Positions 32,007 through 41,249 of a stretch of 50,263 bases of DNA are shown piece by piece. The position numbers and the translations under genes were made by a program. This DNA comes from Thermoleophilia bacterium (GTDB taxonomy: Bacteria; Actinomycetota; Thermoleophilia; Gaiellales; Gaiellaceae): NCBI GenBank assembly GCA_025934995.1, contig JAICWC010000006.1, forward strand, positions 1 through 50,263. The letters are read 5' to 3'. The notes below the pieces were generated by a model, which did no database searches, was not told where the DNA came from, and saw only the letters and a list, made by a program, of their open reading frames with translations. How positions within the stretch are numbered: the first letter of the stretch is position 1; each line of letters starts with the position of its first letter.

Positions 32007-32195
32007 GTGACCGTCGCCAGGCGCATCCTCGGTGCCGTGCTCGTCCTCACGGGCGCCGTCTGGGTGGGACAGGGGCTGGACCTCATCCAGGGCTCGTCGA
32101 TGACCGGGAGCACGTTCTGGGCCGTTGTCGGCGGGATCTGCCTCGCGGCCGGGCTCGGGCTGCTCAGCTGGCCTTGGCGCCAGCAGCACGCCTAG
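32007..32195 (+). CDS. Small two-TM membrane protein
   Basis: A 62-aa hydrophobic protein starting at GTG 32007. It has two helices (RRILGAVLVLTGAVWVGQGL and GSTFWAVVGGICLAAGLGLL) joined by the loop LIQGSSMTG. This pattern (GQG then GSSMTG then FW) recurs in short actinobacterial membrane proteins of unknown function. It is divergent from the hydrolase. Confidence 0.7.
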   Translation: MTVARRILGAVLVLTGAVWVGQGLDLIQGSSMTGSTFWAVVGGICLAAGLGLLSWPWRQQHA

Positions 32196-32257
32196 TATCC
32201 GACCGCGCGCCCGACCCGTTTCCCCCTTGGACTGCAGACCGCCCAAGGAGGCAACCG

Positions 32258-32920
32258 GTGAAGCTTTTCGGAAAGCGCAACAAGCCCGTTTCGATGGACG
32301 AGGTCGAGGCCGAGCAGGCCGTCTCCCTTCCGAACAAGGAAGTGATGTCACTGCTCGACGTGAACGCGAACGTCGACCTCGGGCTCGATCTCGCCGCTCC
32401 GGTCGACCTGGCCGCGGCCGCGAACCTCAACGTCGCCGCGCCGATCGAGGCATCCGCGGCCGCGAACGTCGCGAGCCCGGACGCACAGGCGGTCAGCGAG
32501 GCATACCAACACGGTTCGATCAGCCAGGGGATCACCGGAGACGCGACGGCGACCGCACCGCAGCACGCGAGCGTCGCACAGGACTCGAGCAGCGCGTTCG
32601 GCTCCGACCCCGCGCCGACCACCGGCGGCACGCCGAGCGGGACGACCGTCGGCGGCGCCGACTCCCTCCTCAACGGCGGCAGCCTGCTGGACGCGAACGT
32701 CAACCTCCACGCCGACGCGAACCTCGCAGCGCCGATCGACGGCGCGGTTGCGGCGCAGGGCAACGTCGCTGCCCCGGTCGACGCGGCCGTCGCCGCGAAC
32801 GTCGCGTCGCCCGGCGCGGCGGCCGAGGCGCTCGCGCCGCAGGAGGTCAACATCGACCAGAACATCGACGGCAACGTCCAGGCGACCGCCGAGCAAACGG
32901 CCGACGTCGAGCAGAAGTAG
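32258..32920 (+). CDS. Ala/Asn-rich protein with gapless 111-residue internal duplication, possible peptide precursor/substrate
   Basis: A 220-aa protein of unknown family. The GTG at 32258 follows a full SD (AAGGAGG, 32245-32251). Residues 1-32 are a distinct charged leader (KLFGKRNKPVSMDEVEAEQA, then LPNKEVMS). Residues 33-108 align without any gap to 144-219: shared positions include AAP (46-48/157-159), NVAAP-type (58-62/169-173), AANVASP (68-74/179-185), I-x-Q (88-90/199-201) and G (94/205). The spacer 109-143 is Gly/Ser/Thr-rich. There is no Cys, no signal peptide and no TM. It lies 16 bp before an M50 peptidase with a PqqD-like N-terminus, so it may be the cognate substrate or precursor (inference). 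High expression is suggested by the SD. Confidence 0.75.
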   Translation: MKLFGKRNKPVSMDEVEAEQAVSLPNKEVMSLLDVNANVDLGLDLAAPVDLAAAANLNVAAPIEASAAANVASPDAQAVSEAYQHGSISQGITGDATATAPQHASVAQDSSSAFGSDPAPTTGGTPSGTTVGGADSLLNGGSLLDANVNLHADANLAAPIDGAVAAQGNVAAPVDAAVAANVASPGAAAEALAPQEVNIDQNIDGNVQATAEQTADVEQK

Positions 32921-32936
32921 TTGACGGCGCGGCCGC

Positions 32937-35249
32937 ATGACCGCGACTGACGAAACGCTCGTCCTCCGCCCGGCCGAGACGCGAAATGCGCTTGCCCGGG
33001 CGGAGGGCATCGAGCTGCTCGGCGACGTCCACGGCTCGGGGTACGCCGGCGGCGCGGCGCTCGTCCGCCGCGCGGACGGCCAGGTCGTGCAGCTCGGGCC
33101 GCTGCTGTACGCACTGCTGAAAAACCTCGACGGGCACCGCACGACCGCGGAGCTCGCAGACGTGCTGTGCGAGCAGATCGGCCGCCCGTGCGACGAGGAG
33201 CACGTGGTCGCGCTCGCCCAGAAGCTCGCCGACCAGGGTCTGCTCGCCGGTCACGAACACAACGCACCGCCGCGGCGCAACCCGCTGCTCGCGCTTCGGT
33301 GGAAGGTACTCGTCACCGATCCGAAGTGGACGTCGCGCCTGACGGCGCCGTTCACGTTCCTCTTCCTACCCTTCATCGTCTGGCCGGTCGTCGCGTGCTT
33401 CGTCGGCGTCTGCTGGTTCGTGTTGTTCCACAAGGGCATCGCCTCCGCGACGCGGGACGCGTTCGACAAGCCGCAGTTGCTCCTGCTCGTGTTCGTGCTC
33501 GCCGTTCTCTCCGCCGGCTTCCACGAGATCGGTCATGCAGCCGCGACGCGCTACGGCGGTGCGACACCCGGTGGGATGGGGATGGGCCTCTACCTCGTGT
33601 GGCCGGCGTTCTACACCGACGTCACCGACGCGTACCGCCTGCCCCGCCGCGACCGACTGCGGGTCGATCTCGGCGGCCTCTACTTCAACGCCCTCGTCGC
33701 CGTCGTGACGCTCGGCGTCTGGGCTCTGTGGCGCCACGACGCGCTGCTGCTGCTCGTCGCCCTGCAGCTGCTGATCATGGTGAAGAACCTCTCGCCGGTC
33801 ATCCGCTCGGACGGCTACCACATCCTGGCCGACGCGACCGGCGTGCCGGATCTCTATGCGCACGTCGGACCGACGCTGAAGCGCCTGCTGCCCTGGCGCC
33901 GCCGTGAGCCGTCGGCGCTGACCGGACGCGCGCGCCTGCTCGTCACCGCGTGGGTGCTCGTCGTGACGCCGGTTCTGCTCGCGATGCTCCTCGGCGCGAT
34001 TCTCCTGTTGCCGCGGTTGGTCACGACGGCGTGGGACAGCGGGCACGTGATCGGTGGGCGCATCCCGCACCAGAGCGCCACCGGCGTGCTCGCCTCGCTT
34101 CTCCAGCTGCTCGCGCTCTCGCTCCCGGCGATCGGAAGCATCCTCGTGACGCAGCGGCTCGTCCGCGGCGCGCTCGCGAAGGGTTGGACCTGGAGCGACG
34201 GACGCCCAGGCCGGCGCGCGGCCGTCGTCGCCGTCGCCGCGGGAGTCGCGTGCACGGCAGGTTGGGCGCTCTGGCCGGCCGGCCAGTACCAGGCGGTCGA
34301 GCCGTACGAGCACGGAACGCTCACGAGCTTCCTCCAGTCGCCGACTGCAGTCGCCCGGCCGGTCGACCCGGTGCGCGTCGCGCTGACGCCGGGGCGGCAC
34401 CTCGCCGTCGCGATGATCCCGGTCGGCGGGGCGACGAAGGCGCATCCCGCGTTCTTCTTCGTTCCCGGCCGGAACGGACAGCCCGGTGTCGGGATCCTCA
34501 GCAACGGCGCCGGCAGCTCGGCCGCGTTTCCGTTCCGCCTCCCCGGCCCGCCGGGCCCGGGCGACACGCAGGCGCTGGCCGTGAACACGACCGACGGCAC
34601 CGTGGTCTACAAGGTCGCGTACGCGGTGATCACGGTTCAGGACGGCGCCCCGGTGACGAACACGAACGGCGCGTACGCGCTCGCGGACTGTCACGCGTGC
34701 GCCGCGGTCGCCGTTTCGTTCCAAGTCGTGCTCGTCGTCGGAACGAGCAAGAACATCGCGCCGATCGATGCGGCGGTCGCCCTCAACAACGACTGTCCGG
34801 CCTGCCTGACCGTCGCACTGGCGAACCAGATCGTCGTCACGCTCAGCTCGCAGCCGACGCCCGAGCTCGTGGCGAAGCTGCAGGCTGCGCTGCAACAGCT
34901 CGACGCGGTGCCGTCGCTCAGGTCCGCGTCCGCGATCACCGACCTCGTGAACCAGGTGCAGAAGCAGATCGACTCGGTGCTCCAGCAGAGCAGCCAGGTC
35001 GCGACGACGCCGGCGACGACGACGACCACTCCGCAGACCACCACCACTGCGACGACCGGCACGACCACGACGCCGTCTAGCGCCACGACGACGACCGCCA
35101 CGACCCAGACGACGCGCGCGACGACGACGGCGCCCGCGGCGACGACGACGAGTCAGACGACCACGCAGCAGACCACGACGACGTCGACCGCCACCACGAC
35201 CGCGTCGACGACGACCGATACGACGCCGACCACCACGACGACGCCTTAG
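32937..35249 (+). CDS. PqqD-like/M50 peptide zinc metalloprotease with Cys-repeat domain and Thr-rich tail
   Basis: A 770-aa membrane protein. Residues about 40-105 resemble a PqqD/RRE peptide-recognition domain (YALLKNLDGHRTTAELADVL). TM helices enclose the M50 site HEIGHA (196-201) with the late Asp in SPVIRSDGYHIL, as in the 'putative peptide zinc metalloprotease' (YydH-like) group used in peptide maturation. About eight helices in total. Residues about 460-680 are extracytoplasmic with two parallel Cys pairs, DCHACAAVAVSFQVV and DCPACLTVALANQIV, separated by NIAPIDAAVALN, a motif very like repeats in the protein encoded just upstream. The last 80 residues are Thr/Ala/Gln-rich (mostly TTT), a likely glycosylated wall-spanning stalk. 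Function is inferred as site-2-type processing of a peptide at the membrane. Confidence 0.85.
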   Translation: MTATDETLVLRPAETRNALARAEGIELLGDVHGSGYAGGAALVRRADGQVVQLGPLLYALLKNLDGHRTTAELADVLCEQIGRPCDEEHVVALAQKLADQGLLAGHEHNAPPRRNPLLALRWKVLVTDPKWTSRLTAPFTFLFLPFIVWPVVACFVGVCWFVLFHKGIASATRDAFDKPQLLLLVFVLAVLSAGFHEIGHAAATRYGGATPGGMGMGLYLVWPAFYTDVTDAYRLPRRDRLRVDLGGLYFNALVAVVTLGVWALWRHDALLLLVALQLLIMVKNLSPVIRSDGYHILADATGVPDLYAHVGPTLKRLLPWRRREPSALTGRARLLVTAWVLVVTPVLLAMLLGAILLLPRLVTTAWDSGHVIGGRIPHQSATGVLASLLQLLALSLPAIGSILVTQRLVRGALAKGWTWSDGRPGRRAAVVAVAAGVACTAGWALWPAGQYQAVEPYEHGTLTSFLQSPTAVARPVDPVRVALTPGRHLAVAMIPVGGATKAHPAFFFVPGRNGQPGVGILSNGAGSSAAFPFRLPGPPGPGDTQALAVNTTDGTVVYKVAYAVITVQDGAPVTNTNGAYALADCHACAAVAVSFQVVLVVGTSKNIAPIDAAVALNNDCPACLTVALANQIVVTLSSQPTPELVAKLQAALQQLDAVPSLRSASAITDLVNQVQKQIDSVLQQSSQVATTPATTTTTPQTTTTATTGTTTTPSSATTTTATTQTTRATTTAPAATTTSQTTTQQTTTTSTATTTASTTTDTTPTTTTTP

Positions 35250-36079
35250 TGCACGAAGTTCGGCAGCGGCGCCCCGGGTAGCGGAGCCGGGGGCGCGTTG
35301 CGCCCGAACACCGTCGCGCGGTAGCTGACGGTGAAGCCGCGACCGGTCGGCGAGATGGGGTTCGGCACTGCGCCGGCCGAGTTCGACTTCGCGGTGTAGT
35401 GCGCATCGCCGGCGCTCGGTGCGAGCGCAATCGGCGTCAAGAGCCACATCGGGTCGGTGAGCACGCCCATGTGGCCGTTCGCGGTGAGCGCGATGCTCGA
35501 GAAGCCGACGCTCTTGAAGTTCGAGAGCGGCACCACGTCGCACGCCGACTGGCTCCGGCAGAGCGAGGGAGCTTCGGCCACCCACTCGGCAGAGGTCGTG
35601 TCGACCGCCTGCTGCACCGCGACCGTGATCGAGTAGCGCTTCCTCGTCGTCTGGTCGGCGATGCTCATGATCACGGTCTGTCCCTGGACGACGAGGGCGG
35701 ACGTGACGAGATCGCCGGGATGGACCTTGAGCGAGATGAAGTTGGCCGGATCGGGGACGATCTCGGTCCATGCTCGATACAGGGGCACGCCGTTCGGCTC
35801 GCAATCGGCCGACGTGCCGAGCTGCTCGAGGGCGGGAGACTGCGGCGTCGAGCCGCCGATGCCGACCCAGAACGCCGCGGATGTGCCGGCCCGGGTGCAG
35901 ACGACCTTCGGAACGCGCCAGGAGCCGGTCGCCTGCGTGAACGTGAGCGGCGCTGCACCCGCCGGCGTGGACGCCACGTAGCCGGACCAGTTCGAGCTCA
36001 GCTGCAACGCTGCCAATCCGATCGCGAAGAAGCTCACGGCGCGACCGAAGCGACGACCGGGGTCGCGAGTCCCTTCCAC
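35246..36079 (-). CDS. Secreted peptidase of the G1 (eqolisin) family
   Basis: A 277-aa protein. A hydrophobic N-terminal segment (AVSFFAIGLAALQLS) serves as signal or anchor, then the G1 pattern: NWSGYV at the mature start, FWVGIGG, a Gln in EQLGTSADC matching the catalytic Gln, and the Glu in AEWVAEAP matching the catalytic Glu. Eqolisins are acid endopeptidases using a Gln/Glu dyad, best known from fungi, with bacterial members in soil taxa. Four Cys may form disulfides. The GTG start at 36079 leaves 18 bp to the glycosidase stop upstream on the same strand, so the two are probably co-transcribed. It is convergent with the M50 gene, overlapping it by 4 bp. Confidence 0.8.
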   Translation of the reverse strand: MEGTRDPGRRFGRAVSFFAIGLAALQLSSNWSGYVASTPAGAAPLTFTQATGSWRVPKVVCTRAGTSAAFWVGIGGSTPQSPALEQLGTSADCEPNGVPLYRAWTEIVPDPANFISLKVHPGDLVTSALVVQGQTVIMSIADQTTRKRYSITVAVQQAVDTTSAEWVAEAPSLCRSQSACDVVPLSNFKSVGFSSIALTANGHMGVLTDPMWLLTPIALAPSAGDAHYTAKSNSAGAVPNPISPTGRGFTVSYRATVFGRNAPPAPLPGAPLPNFVH

Positions 36080-36097
36080 ATGGACGGGCGATACCCG

Positions 36098-38158
36098 TCA
36101 GCTCACTCTGTACGCCTCGACTCCGGCCGTGTAGGTGAAGGTGACGTTCGAGCCGGACCGCGTGAACGGCACGGGTGCGCCGACGGAGGTGGTCACGCTC
36201 GTGCCCGGGAGCGTGACCTGGAAGTCGCCGCCGACCGGCTGGCGGACGATCGTCGTGCCGCCGCTTCTCTGCTCGATCACCCAGTGGTCGCCGGGGTACG
36301 CCTGCACGGTCACGTCGGTCGCAGTCGCCCGGAACCCGTGCGCCTCGATGCCGTCATAGGTCTTCTCCGAACGATTTGCGAGGACGGTGAGGTCGCCGAA
36401 GACGCTCCGTGTGACACCGGGCGCGAGCGTCGTGAAGCTCGCGAGCGGCACACCTGCGTAATGGGGGCCGAGCGCCTCCTGCAGCCGCGCCGCCAGCACG
36501 AGCCACGGGTCGGCCTCGCCCCCGGGGTGCCACTCGACCGACTCGACGAGCCCGAACGCCGCATTCCACGTCAGCACGTCCCCGTCGATCGCCATTGTCA
36601 GCGGATAGAGATCGTGCTGGTACATGAGCACCTTGTCGTGGAGGAGCCATGTCGCCAGCGGATACGGCTGCCAGTTGCCGGCGCCGAAGTAGCGGTCGAC
36701 GGCTCCGAGCTCGCGCTGCATCATCAGCAGCCCACCGTGGAAGCCGACGACGTCGGCGGCGAGCCTGTCCCACCCGTCCTCGGCCATCAAGCAGCGGCTG
36801 CTGACGGGCGCGAGCAGCGAGAGCCAGCCGTCGTCGTACGCGAGCGGGGTCGGTGCGGAGGGGGCGAAGTCGCGCAGCCACGGTCGTGCGCCGATCTGGT
36901 CGAGGAAGACGCAGTCGGCGCCGAGCCCACGCCATGCGTCGAGCTCCTGCAGCGCCCGCTGCCGCACGACCGGCGACCACGGCGAGACGATCACGCCCTC
37001 GTGATCTCCGTAGTCGATCGTCTGCGGCGCGCCGGCTGCGTCGAGGGCCGCCACAGCCGACTGCGTCGTCTGCTGCATCGTCGGCGACGACGGATCCCAC
37101 CAGCTCAAGTTGTCGTACGGCATGAACACGTCGCCGTGCGCATGCGCGTCCGCGACGAGCGCTGCGAGGCTGCCCCATTGCGGGTCGCCCGGCAGGAAGT
37201 CGGGGTCGCCGGTGTCGTGCCCTCCGACCTGGTAGGCGACCGGGTGGAGGAGGATGGGCGACGGCAACTGCGCGAGCGGCCACTTCGCGTAGGGCTCGGC
37301 GACCTTGGCGACATCTGCCTTGACGAGGGGCGCGCGCGCGAACGTCGCCAGCGACGGCCCGAGCTTCGCGGCGAGCGAGGGATACGCGTCGATCCCGTTG
37401 TCGTTGCGGTAGGCGAGGATCGACTCCTCGGCCGTGTCTCCGACCCGCACGCGCACGATCGGGCTGGCCCACGTCGTGTGCGGTAAGACCCACGTCTCGA
37501 ATTGATGGATCACGCAATAGGCGTCGCCAGAGCAGGGCGCGTTGCCGCCGAGATGGAGGAAGCCGAGCGAGACCGGCGCGATCGGGCCGCGGTTGACCGT
37601 GTAGACCGCGACGTGGCCGCCGCCGCTGTCGAGTGCGAGATAGTCGGCGAACGCCCACCGTGAGGGATAGATCTGGATCGGATTCCCGACACGCGAGAAG
37701 AAGCTCGGTCCGAGCCGCAGCCCGGGCAGCACGTTCGGCGTGTAACCGGCCTGAACCGTCCGCGTGTCCCCGACGAGCCCCGCCGGGAAGCGAACCTCGT
37801 CGCGCGTCGAGCCGCCGCTCGCGACCCGGAGTCGCAGGTCGAACGACTTTGCTGCCGCACGGAGCGTCACGGTCGCCGTCTTCCCGTACGTCAGCGTCAG
37901 CGTGTGGCCGCGCCACGTGTGCGCGGGGCGGAACGAGCAGCCGCCGAGCGACGTCGCATGGTGGTCCGGGTTGAGCCACCACATGCAGCCGTATCCCGCA
38001 CCGAGCAGCTTCCGGCCGCGTGCGTCGTCGATCTCGACGATGCGCCCGTTTTGCGCGCTCAGGACGACGCTGTAGCCCGGCGCGTGGACCACCAGCCGGT
38101 CGCCCTGCTGCGAAAAGCCGATCGCGACGGCCGCGGCGACGCTGGCGAGGACCCCCAT
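36098..38158 (-). CDS. Secreted DUF6259-like glycoside hydrolase-like protein
   Basis: A 686-aa exported protein with signal segment GVLASVAAAVAIGFS. The N-terminal 270 residues are beta-sandwich-like (GYSVVLSAQNGRIVEIDDAR). The central region is a TIM-barrel-like block with candidate catalytic residues in DCVFLDQIGARPW and CLMAEDGWDRLA. A C-terminal beta domain begins near VFGDLTVLANRSEK. The order resembles DUF6259 proteins, thought to be related to GH101-type glycosidases. The substrate is unknown. The ATG at 38158 is only 8 bp from the start of the opposite-strand GH5-like gene, so the two share essentially no intergenic promoter. Confidence 0.7.
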   Translation of the reverse strand: MGVLASVAAAVAIGFSQQGDRLVVHAPGYSVVLSAQNGRIVEIDDARGRKLLGAGYGCMWWLNPDHHATSLGGCSFRPAHTWRGHTLTLTYGKTATVTLRAAAKSFDLRLRVASGGSTRDEVRFPAGLVGDTRTVQAGYTPNVLPGLRLGPSFFSRVGNPIQIYPSRWAFADYLALDSGGGHVAVYTVNRGPIAPVSLGFLHLGGNAPCSGDAYCVIHQFETWVLPHTTWASPIVRVRVGDTAEESILAYRNDNGIDAYPSLAAKLGPSLATFARAPLVKADVAKVAEPYAKWPLAQLPSPILLHPVAYQVGGHDTGDPDFLPGDPQWGSLAALVADAHAHGDVFMPYDNLSWWDPSSPTMQQTTQSAVAALDAAGAPQTIDYGDHEGVIVSPWSPVVRQRALQELDAWRGLGADCVFLDQIGARPWLRDFAPSAPTPLAYDDGWLSLLAPVSSRCLMAEDGWDRLAADVVGFHGGLLMMQRELGAVDRYFGAGNWQPYPLATWLLHDKVLMYQHDLYPLTMAIDGDVLTWNAAFGLVESVEWHPGGEADPWLVLAARLQEALGPHYAGVPLASFTTLAPGVTRSVFGDLTVLANRSEKTYDGIEAHGFRATATDVTVQAYPGDHWVIEQRSGGTTIVRQPVGGDFQVTLPGTSVTTSVGAPVPFTRSGSNVTFTYTAGVEAYRVS

Positions 38159-38166
38159 CGGGCACC

Positions 38167-39252
38167 ATGATGCCTATGCGCTTTCTGGGGTCAGCGCTCG
38201 CGGCACTCGCATTCGTCGGTCACTCCGGGACGCACCTGACCCTGAACGGGAAGCCCTGGCGGTTCGGGGGCGCCAACATCGAGTGGCTGGGCGTCTCGAA
38301 CTACGGTCCCGCGTCGCCGACGCCGCCGCGCTTCGCCAGCCATGCCGAGGTCGACCAGGCGCTCACGACGGCCGAGCAGCTCGGCGCGCGCGTCGTCCGC
38401 GCGCAGACGCTCGGCGACTCCGTCGGCTGCGACGTGTGCCTCGAGCCGGAGCTCGGCGTGTTCAACGCGGAGGCGTTCTCACACGTCGACTACGCGGTCG
38501 CCGCCGCGCGCGAGCGCGGCCTGAGGCTGATCATCACGCTCGTCGGCGACGACGCGGCGGCCGGCGGCAGCGGCTGCGTCTACCTCGCCTGGCGCGGCAT
38601 CGACGTCCCGAACTGCTCGCTTTCGAACATGGACCCGTTCTTCACCGACCCGCAGGTGATCGCGGACTTCGAGGCGCACGTCGCTGCAGTCGTAAGCCGA
38701 TACAAGAACAATCCGACGATCCTCGGCTGGGACCTGATCAACGGCGGCGGCAGCCCGCCCGGCTGGACGAAGACGATCGCGAACTTCGTGCGAGGCATCG
38801 ACCGACGGCATCTGATCCTCTCCGACGCCTCGAACGCACGGCTGAAGAACGTCGACGCATGCGTCTCGTTCATCTATCCGCACTGGAACGAGGGGATGGC
38901 GGGATTCGCGCGGCCGCGGATCGACGCGTGCGCCCGCGCGCACAAGCCCTACATCGCCTACGAGTACGGCTGGGATCGCACGAACTGGCCGACCGTCGCT
39001 GCGTTCCGCTCCTTCCTCGCTTCCCTGCAGCGGAATCCAGAGATCGCGGGGGACGCATTCTGGGCGCTGGAGCTGCGAAGCCGCCCGATTCCCGCGGACG
39101 TCACCGATCCGCAGCTGGCGGCGACACGTGAGAGCGGCGAGTGGTGGGCGCTCTACGTGCCGCCGCGCGCGACGCTCGTGAACACCACGGCCGACATGAA
39201 GGCGCGGACGCAGGTCATCGCGGCGCACAACCGGGCGATGGCCCATCCTTAG
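38167..39252 (+). CDS. GH5/mannanase-like secreted protein lacking the usual acid/base Glu
   Basis: A 361-aa TIM-barrel protein of the endo-beta-mannanase type. It has a short signal (RFLGSALAALAFVG), LTLNGKPWRFGGANIEWLG at the start of the domain, NPTILGWDLINGGG (182-195), and KPYIAYEYGWD with the nucleophile Glu at 266. In GH5 enzymes the acid/base Glu sits in the motif N-E (usually NEP) after strand 4. Here N192 is followed by Gly193, so that Glu is missing. The protein may be a catalytically altered or carbohydrate-binding relative, or may use another residue (E242 in PHWNEG is a candidate). Three consecutive possible ATGs exist; 38167 is the first. Confidence 0.75.
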   Translation: MMPMRFLGSALAALAFVGHSGTHLTLNGKPWRFGGANIEWLGVSNYGPASPTPPRFASHAEVDQALTTAEQLGARVVRAQTLGDSVGCDVCLEPELGVFNAEAFSHVDYAVAAARERGLRLIITLVGDDAAAGGSGCVYLAWRGIDVPNCSLSNMDPFFTDPQVIADFEAHVAAVVSRYKNNPTILGWDLINGGGSPPGWTKTIANFVRGIDRRHLILSDASNARLKNVDACVSFIYPHWNEGMAGFARPRIDACARAHKPYIAYEYGWDRTNWPTVAAFRSFLASLQRNPEIAGDAFWALELRSRPIPADVTDPQLAATRESGEWWALYVPPRATLVNTTADMKARTQVIAAHNRAMAHP

Positions 39253-39285
39253 CCGCCTCTCACGTGGCACGGCACACTTAAGCCT

Positions 39286-39957
39286 GTGCTGGTGCTCGTG
39301 GCAGACGACGATCGCGCTGTCCGGGAGGCCCTGGAGCGCGCCCTGCAGCTGAACGGCTTCGACGTCGCCCTGGCCGCCGACGGGAACGAGGCGATCACGG
39401 CGACGACCGACCGGACGCCCGACGCCCTCATCCTCGACGTGATGATGCCCGGCTACGACGGGCTCGACGTCACGCGGCGATTGCGGCGCGAGGGAAACCG
39501 GGTGCCGATCCTGCTCCTCACGGCGCGTGACGCCGTCGGCGACCGGGTCGAGGGGCTCGACGCCGGCGCGGACGACTATCTGCCGAAGCCGTTCGCGCTC
39601 GAGGAGCTGCTCGCGCGTCTTCGCGCGCTGCTGCGCCGCGCCGACGCGGCGCCGGCGGAGTTGCTGCGCTTCGCCGACCTGACGTTCGACGTCGGCTCGA
39701 TGGAGGCGCGCCGCGGCGGGCGTCGCTTCGAGCTGACGACGACCGAGGCGCACCTGCTCGAGCTGTTCATGCGCAATCCGCGGCAGGTGCTGCCGAGGTC
39801 GCTCATCTACGAGCGCGTGTGGGGCTACGACTTCTCGCACACGTCGAATGCGCTCGACGTCTACGTCGGCTACCTGCGGCGCAAGACGGAAGGTGAGGAC
39901 GACGCCCGCCTCATCCACACGGTGCGCGGCACCGGGTACGTCCTCCGCGAGCCGTGA
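39286..39957 (+). CDS. OmpR/PhoB-family response regulator (MprA/TcrX-like)
   Basis: A 223-aa two-domain regulator. The receiver domain holds DDD (acidic pocket, LVADDDRA), the phosphorylation Asp in [12 protein letters not shown] (residue 51), Thr in LLLTARD and Lys in DYLPKPF. The C-terminal winged-helix DNA-binding domain has [36 protein letters not shown] and VRGTGYVL. The GTG at 39286 matches the domain start. Its TGA overlaps the kinase start as GTGA, forming a classical two-component operon. Target genes are not evident. Confidence 0.95.
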   Translation: MLVLVADDDRAVREALERALQLNGFDVALAADGNEAITATTDRTPDALILDVMMPGYDGLDVTRRLRREGNRVPILLLTARDAVGDRVEGLDAGADDYLPKPFALEELLARLRALLRRADAAPAELLRFADLTFDVGSMEARRGGRRFELTTTEAHLLELFMRNPRQVLPRSLIYERVWGYDFSHTSNALDVYVGYLRRKTEGEDDARLIHTVRGTGYVLREP

Positions 39958-41249
39958 CGCTTCGACTCCGACTCACGCTCGTTGCGACGGCCGTCGTCGC
40001 TGTGGTCGTGACCGCTGCGTCGTTGACGACGTACTTCGTCATGCGGCACGAGCTCTACACGCAGGTCGATGCCCAGCTCGCGGCGCACGCACAGGATCCA
40101 CACGGCGTCTTCCGCGGCTTCAGTCCGTTCAACGGCGACTACGTCGCGGCAGTGACGCCCGACGGCGCCCTGGTCGCCGGCAGCGACCAGATTCCCATCG
40201 ACCGCTCGATCAGGAATGTCGCGGCGGGGAACGGCGGCCCGTTCTTCCGCAACGCAACCGCCGAAACCGAGCGCAACACGACGATCACGCTCCGGGAGAT
40301 CGTCGCGCCCGCAAGCCCCAGCGGGGCTGTGATCGTGGCGCGCAACATCGACTACATCCACCACGACCTCGAGCGGCTCCGCCGCATCCTCATCCTCGTC
40401 GCGCTCGGTGCGCTCGCGGCCGCCGCAGCGCTCGCCGCGCTCGCGTCGCGCACGACTCTGTCCCCGGTGCTGCGCTTGACGGCGGCCGCCGAGCGAATCG
40501 CGCGCACGGGCGACCCGAGCGAGCGCGTCGACGAATCCGGCGGCGGCGAGCTCGCTCGGCTCGGCGGCGCGTTCAACACGATGCTCGGCGCGCTCGAGGA
40601 GTCACTCGAGACACAGCGGCGGTTCGTCGCCGACGCCTCGCACGAGCTCCGCACCCCGCTGACGAGCATGCAGACGAACATCGAGGTCCTGAAACAGCAG
40701 GAGCGCCTTGCCCCGGCGCAGCGCGCACAGCTCTTCGGGGACCTCGAGCGCGAGGCGCACGAGATGCGCGACCTGATCACGGGCCTTCTCGAGCTCGCAC
40801 GGGGGGACGCGAATCTCGAGCGACGGCCCGTGCAGCTCGACGAGCTCATCGAATCGGCCGTCGAGCGCGCCCGTGCCCGCTTCCCGGACGTGCGCTGGGT
40901 GGACGATCTCGAGCCGACGCGCATCGCCGCCGTGCCCGAGCGCGTCGAGCGCGCCGTGTGGAACCTGCTCGAGAACGCCGGCAAGTGGAACACGAACGGA
41001 CACCCCGTCGAGGTGCGCCTCACGGACGGCGAGCTGAGCGTCCGCGACCACGGGCCCGGCATCGCCGCCGAGGACCGCGAGCGGATCTTCGACCGCTTCT
41101 ACCGGGCGACGTCTGCCCGCTCGCTCCCCGGATCGGGCCTGGGCCTCGCGATCGTCCGCGAGGTCGCGGAGGCGCACGGCGGCACCGTCGTCGCCGAGGC
41201 GGCCCCGGGCGGCGGGGCGCTCCTCAAGCTTCGCTTGCCGAAGTCTTAG
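39954..41249 (+). CDS. Sensor histidine kinase (MprB-like)
   Basis: A 431-aa membrane kinase. Helix 1 ([20 protein letters not shown]) and helix 2 ([19 protein letters not shown]) enclose an extracytoplasmic sensor of about 110 residues. A HAMP domain follows. The H-box is [20 protein letters not shown] with the phospho-acceptor His. N-box [13 protein letters not shown]1 box [21 protein letters not shown]2 GSGLGLAIV. The output partner is the response regulator immediately upstream (4-bp overlap). The signal is unknown; MprB relatives respond to envelope stress. Confidence 0.95.
   Translation: MTLRLRLTLVATAVVAVVVTAASLTTYFVMRHELYTQVDAQLAAHAQDPHGVFRGFSPFNGDYVAAVTPDGALVAGSDQIPIDRSIRNVAAGNGGPFFRNATAETERNTTITLREIVAPASPSGAVIVARNIDYIHHDLERLRRILILVALGALAAAAALAALASRTTLSPVLRLTAAAERIARTGDPSERVDESGGGELARLGGAFNTMLGALEESLETQRRFVADASHELRTPLTSMQTNIEVLKQQERLAPAQRAQLFGDLEREAHEMRDLITGLLELARGDANLERRPVQLDELIESAVERARARFPDVRWVDDLEPTRIAAVPERVERAVWNLLENAGKWNTNGHPVEVRLTDGELSVRDHGPGIAAEDRERIFDRFYRATSARSLPGSGLGLAIVREVAEAHGGTVVAEAAPGGGALLKLRLPKS

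Noticed and set aside
34990-35246. CRISPR-like or simple DNA repeat
   Set aside because: It is a Thr-rich coding tail with varied codons. No regular repeat/spacer structure exists here or elsewhere in the window.
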